Shown in pieces: positions 47,733-50,378 of a DNA stretch of 50,378 nt; within the stretch, counting starts at the first letter, position 1; the number at the start of each line of letters is the position of its first letter. Below the pieces are notes generated by a model that did no database searches, had not been told where the DNA came from, and saw only the letters and a program-made list of their open reading frames with translations. A program made the translations under genes and the position numbers. Origin of the DNA: Acidovorax sp. Root219 (GTDB lineage Bacteria; Pseudomonadota; Gammaproteobacteria; Burkholderiales; Burkholderiaceae_C); contig NZ_LMIJ01000030.1 in assembly GCF_001428665.1 (NCBI RefSeq), forward strand, positions 112,243 through 162,620, in the 5' to 3' direction.

Positions 47733-48803
47733 ATGGAAAAGCCCTTGTTTGCCACACTGCACACCTGTCCCGCCACCTATGGCGCCCTCGGGCGCCACGC
47801 CACCATGCAACTCGACCAGCAACAAGCCATTCTCACCATCGCCCTGTTCGCCGCCTTCGCCGATGGCCACAAGGGCGACAGCGAGCGCGAGGAGATCCGG
47901 CGCATCGCCCAATCGCTGGCGCAGGACGCACCGGCCATCGACCTGCCGCGCCTCTACCAGGACGTGCTGCTGCAGCGCACCAGCGCCGAGGTTGCCGCCA
48001 CTGCGCTGACCGAGCCGGGCCTGCGCCAGCTGGCCTACGAGATGGCGGTCTGCGTCTGCGACGTGGACGGGCGCCAGACCGAGACCGAGCGCGCCTTCCT
48101 GGCGCAGCTCAAGGGCTGGTTGCAGCTGGGCGAGGGCGACACCGCCGCCTTCGAGCAGCAGGCCGATGCCCTGGTGGAAGTGGCCGAGCGCGCAGCACCC
48201 ATCGCGCGCGGCATGGCACCGATGGCTGCAGGCGCGGCGGCCGCAGCGGCTGCGGCCCTGCCGGTGCGCAACGTGGCGGAAGTCTCTGGCGCCGAACTGG
48301 ACAAGAGCATCCTGAACTACGCGTTGGTGTGCGGCGCGCTGGAGCTGCTGCCGCAGTCCTGGGCGTCGATGGCCATCATCCCCATGCAGGTGAAGATGGT
48401 CTACGCCGTCGGCAAGGCCCATGGCGTGGAGCTGGACCAAGGCCACATCAAGGACTTCATCGCCGCGGCCGGCGTGGGCATGGCCTCGCAATACATCGAG
48501 CAGTTCGGCCGCAAGCTGCTCGGCGGCCTGCTGGGCAAGGTGGCGGGCCGCACCATTGGCGGCATCGGCCAAGCGGCCACGGGCATGGCCTTTTCGTTCG
48601 CCACCACCTACGCCCTGGGCCAGGTGGCCAAACGCTACTATGCGGGCGGCCGGGTGATGAGCACGGCCGTGCTGCGCGAGAGCTTCCAGAGCATGCTGGG
48701 CCCGGCCAAGGACCTGCAGACCCAGTACCTGCCGCAGATCCGCGAAAAGGCAGCGACCCTGGACGCCGCCAAGGTCATGTCCATGGTGCGCGGAGGCGCC
48801 TGA
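47733..48803 (+). CDS. TerB-like / DUF697-type protein
   Basis: 356 aa from the ATG at 47733; 47805 is a possible later start. Residues about 25-155 are helical with two TerB-like acidic motifs, IALFAAFADGHKGDSEREEI and MAVCVCDVDGRQTETERAFL, both of the form with acidic metal-ligand spacing seen in the tellurite resistance TerB fold. Residues about 200-320 include a hydrophobic, Gly/Ala-rich segment (MQVKMVYAVGKAHGVELDQG, then GKVAGRTIGGIGQAATGMAF) typical of DUF697 membrane-associated domains. Function unknown, likely membrane-associated stress response. Single gene divergent from the FrnE-like gene. Confidence 0.75.
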   Translation: MEKPLFATLHTCPATYGALGRHATMQLDQQQAILTIALFAAFADGHKGDSEREEIRRIAQSLAQDAPAIDLPRLYQDVLLQRTSAEVAATALTEPGLRQLAYEMAVCVCDVDGRQTETERAFLAQLKGWLQLGEGDTAAFEQQADALVEVAERAAPIARGMAPMAAGAAAAAAAALPVRNVAEVSGAELDKSILNYALVCGALELLPQSWASMAIIPMQVKMVYAVGKAHGVELDQGHIKDFIAAAGVGMASQYIEQFGRKLLGGLLGKVAGRTIGGIGQAATGMAFSFATTYALGQVAKRYYAGGRVMSTAVLRESFQSMLGPAKDLQTQYLPQIREKAATLDAAKVMSMVRGGA

Positions 48804-48876
48804 TCGGCACCCGTGAGGTGATTCCGGTAGCCACTTCCCCCTTTTGCGCAGCCTGCAGCCCGTGCCAGAATCGGGC

Positions 48877-50316
48877 ATGCCCCTGACACTGGACCCTGCC
48901 AACGCCATCGCACCCATGTCGCTGGACTCCCCTTCGGACAACGCCATGACCGCGCTGTACCGGGTGGCCCTGGGCCCGGTGAATGCCGAGCACTACCTGC
49001 CGGTCTTTGCGCGCTTCGACGACGCGGGGCGCACCACCACCACCTGGAACTGGCCAGCGGCGCTGTTCACGCTGAGCTGGCTGGTGTTTCGCCAGCTCTG
49101 GGGCGCGGCCCTGGTTTACGTGGCCGCGGCCGAGGGCCTGGCGCTGCTGGTGTTCGGACTGGGCCGGCAGTTCCTCAACTGGCCCCAGCCGGTCGAGTGG
49201 GGCATCCTGGCCGCCATCGCGCTGTTCAGCTGCGCGCTGCCAGGCCTGTTCGCCAACGCCGTGCTGCACACCGAGATCCGCAAGCGCATCGCCCGTGCCC
49301 TTTCGGTCTCGCGCACGGTGCCGGAGGCCGCCGCCTTGCTGGAGCGGCAGGCCAGCTCGCGCCAGCGGCTGAGCGGGGTGATCATTGCGCACGTGGTCCT
49401 GGTGGCCACGGCCGTGCTGGCCTACATGCTTTTCCCTCCCGGTACAGCGCCGGAACAGGGCAGCACCGCGGCCGCGAATACCTCGCCCCCTGCAGCCCCG
49501 GCATCCAACCCAACGTCCGGGCTGGCAGCCGTTTCGGTAGCGCGTGCGGCATCCACCCCAGCCTCGGCGGTGGCATCGGATACGGTATCGCCCCCCCGCG
49601 CTGCAGCGCCCACCCCGGCAGAAGAAGCCACCGCCCCAGTGGCCGTGGTGACGGCCCCCGCCGCAGCAACGCCCCCTTCCGCCCCGCGCGTTGCGGCTGC
49701 CCCTCCCACGCCGGCCCCGACGAAGACACCGGCACCGGTGTCGGCAGCCAGCCCGGCCAGCAGCACTGCCAAGGCTCCGACGGCGTCCGCAGCGCCAGCA
49801 CCGGCGGCTTCGAAGGCGGCCACACCTGCTGCGGCGCCTTTGCCCCCCAAGGCCATAGCCCCTGCGGCCACGGCCAGCAAGCCCGCGCCGGCAGTGGCCG
49901 CTTCGGCCGCCAAGGCCCGCGCCAGTGCCCCGGTGGCACCCGCTCCGCAGGCTGCTCCCGTGGCAGCAACGGCTGCCAGCAAGGCCTCCAGACCGGTACC
50001 GGCAGCGAAGGCCAGGCCGGCAGCAGCAGCAGCATCGGAGCCAGCCTCGGCCGCCAGTGGCGCAGAGCCGCCCCTGGTGGGCAGTGCGCCGGGCTTTTAC
50101 ATCAACGTGGGCCTGTTCGCCGAAGAGGCCAATGCGCGCAAGACGCAGTCCCGCCTGCTCAACGAAGGCCTGCCGGCCTTTCGCCAGCCGCTGGAAAGCG
50201 CCAAAGGCTCTCGCATCCGCGTGCGCGTGGGCCCCTTCGACACCAAGGCCGAGGCCGACGCAGCGGCGCAGAACATCCGGGGCATGGGCCTGGACGCCGT
50301 GGTGTTCAAGAAGTAA
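48877..50316 (+). CDS. DUF2628 and SPOR domain envelope protein
   Basis: 479 aa. The N-terminal region carries the DUF2628 pattern (TTWNWPAALFTLSWLVFRQL) with two or three membrane segments at about 60-130 and another at about 168-186. A spacer of about 210 residues made almost only of Ala, Pro, Ser, Thr and Lys follows, then a C-terminal SPOR domain of about 75 residues (GFYINVGLFAEEANARKTQS, ending MGLDAVVFKK), which binds denuded glycan strands of peptidoglycan at the division septum. The design reaches from the inner membrane to the wall. Start is uncertain: 48877 or 48916. The 62 nt after the stop show no feature I can support. Confidence 0.82.
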   Translation: MPLTLDPANAIAPMSLDSPSDNAMTALYRVALGPVNAEHYLPVFARFDDAGRTTTTWNWPAALFTLSWLVFRQLWGAALVYVAAAEGLALLVFGLGRQFLNWPQPVEWGILAAIALFSCALPGLFANAVLHTEIRKRIARALSVSRTVPEAAALLERQASSRQRLSGVIIAHVVLVATAVLAYMLFPPGTAPEQGSTAAANTSPPAAPASNPTSGLAAVSVARAASTPASAVASDTVSPPRAAAPTPAEEATAPVAVVTAPAAATPPSAPRVAAAPPTPAPTKTPAPVSAASPASSTAKAPTASAAPAPAASKAATPAAAPLPPKAIAPAATASKPAPAVAASAAKARASAPVAPAPQAAPVAATAASKASRPVPAAKARPAAAAASEPASAASGAEPPLVGSAPGFYINVGLFAEEANARKTQSRLLNEGLPAFRQPLESAKGSRIRVRVGPFDTKAEADAAAQNIRGMGLDAVVFKK

Positions 50317-50378
50317 TACGGATTTGCCTTCAACCGTATAACGTCGTTGGTTCGCCTTGCCGTGCTACAGCACTGTCT

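Noticed and set aside
1..50378. Mobile element, integrase, prophage or toxin-antitoxin genes
   Set aside because: No transposase, integrase, phage structural or toxin-like product was recognised in any frame with normal codon use, and no long terminal inverted repeats with target duplications were seen.

Overview
The window is a GC-rich (roughly two-thirds G+C), densely packed bacterial chromosome segment with no rRNA, tRNA, phage, insertion sequence or CRISPR. Gene content (accB-accC-prmA with a DUF3426 gene and a PfkB kinase, mpl, the cphA/cphA' cyanophycin locus, YegP, TfpO/PglL next to a pilin) and a GC-rich palindromic intergenic repeat seen twice point to Burkholderiales, most likely Comamonadaceae (Acidovorax/Comamonas/Delftia-like). 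The genus is inference.

Left part (1-17 kb): the 3' end of a lysine/alanine-rich histone H1-like gene with an intrinsic terminator; a leftward run of a conserved unknown gene, a TlpA-like thioredoxin, accB, a 38-codon mini-ORF that repeats the start of accC, accC, prmA, a zinc-ribbon DUF3426 membrane protein and a PfkB kinase; rightward mpl; then leftward aroG behind what looks like a complete transcription attenuator (leader peptide with a Phe-Tyr-Phe-Trp-Phe-Phe run plus a terminator hairpin), tldD, yegP, rodA and a pseudokinase-HDOD-GAF regulator.

Middle (17-33 kb): an esterase; a TfpO/PglL-type oligosaccharyltransferase divergent from a single type IV pilin whose last residue is Ser; the rightward set RNase II-like / TonB-like / aroE / mtgA; a cytochrome P450 divergent from an AraC-type regulator; a two-gene RNA-repair operon (RNA ligase plus HD-phosphoesterase/polynucleotide kinase) behind a long, hairpin-rich, gene-free stretch; a LacI regulator; and the acyltransferase / CdsA-like / ruvC operon.

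Right part (33-50 kb): a stand-alone zinc-sensing CZB protein, an LLM flavin oxidoreductase, an orphan GspF-like protein, a 5'-nucleotidase, a secreted EF-hand protein, then the cyanophycin island: DUF1854 and an ABC exporter carrying a zinc ribbon (leftward), cphA', cphA and creA (rightward). CphA makes the Asp-Arg polymer; CphA' has lost the P-loop of its Mur-ligase domain. The window ends with a FrnE-like DsbA protein, a TerB/DUF697 protein and a DUF2628-SPOR envelope protein.

A window-wide signal is the repeated placement of -10-like hexamers 6-9 nt before start codons that lack a Shine-Dalgarno sequence, suggesting that many first genes here are transcribed as leaderless mRNAs.
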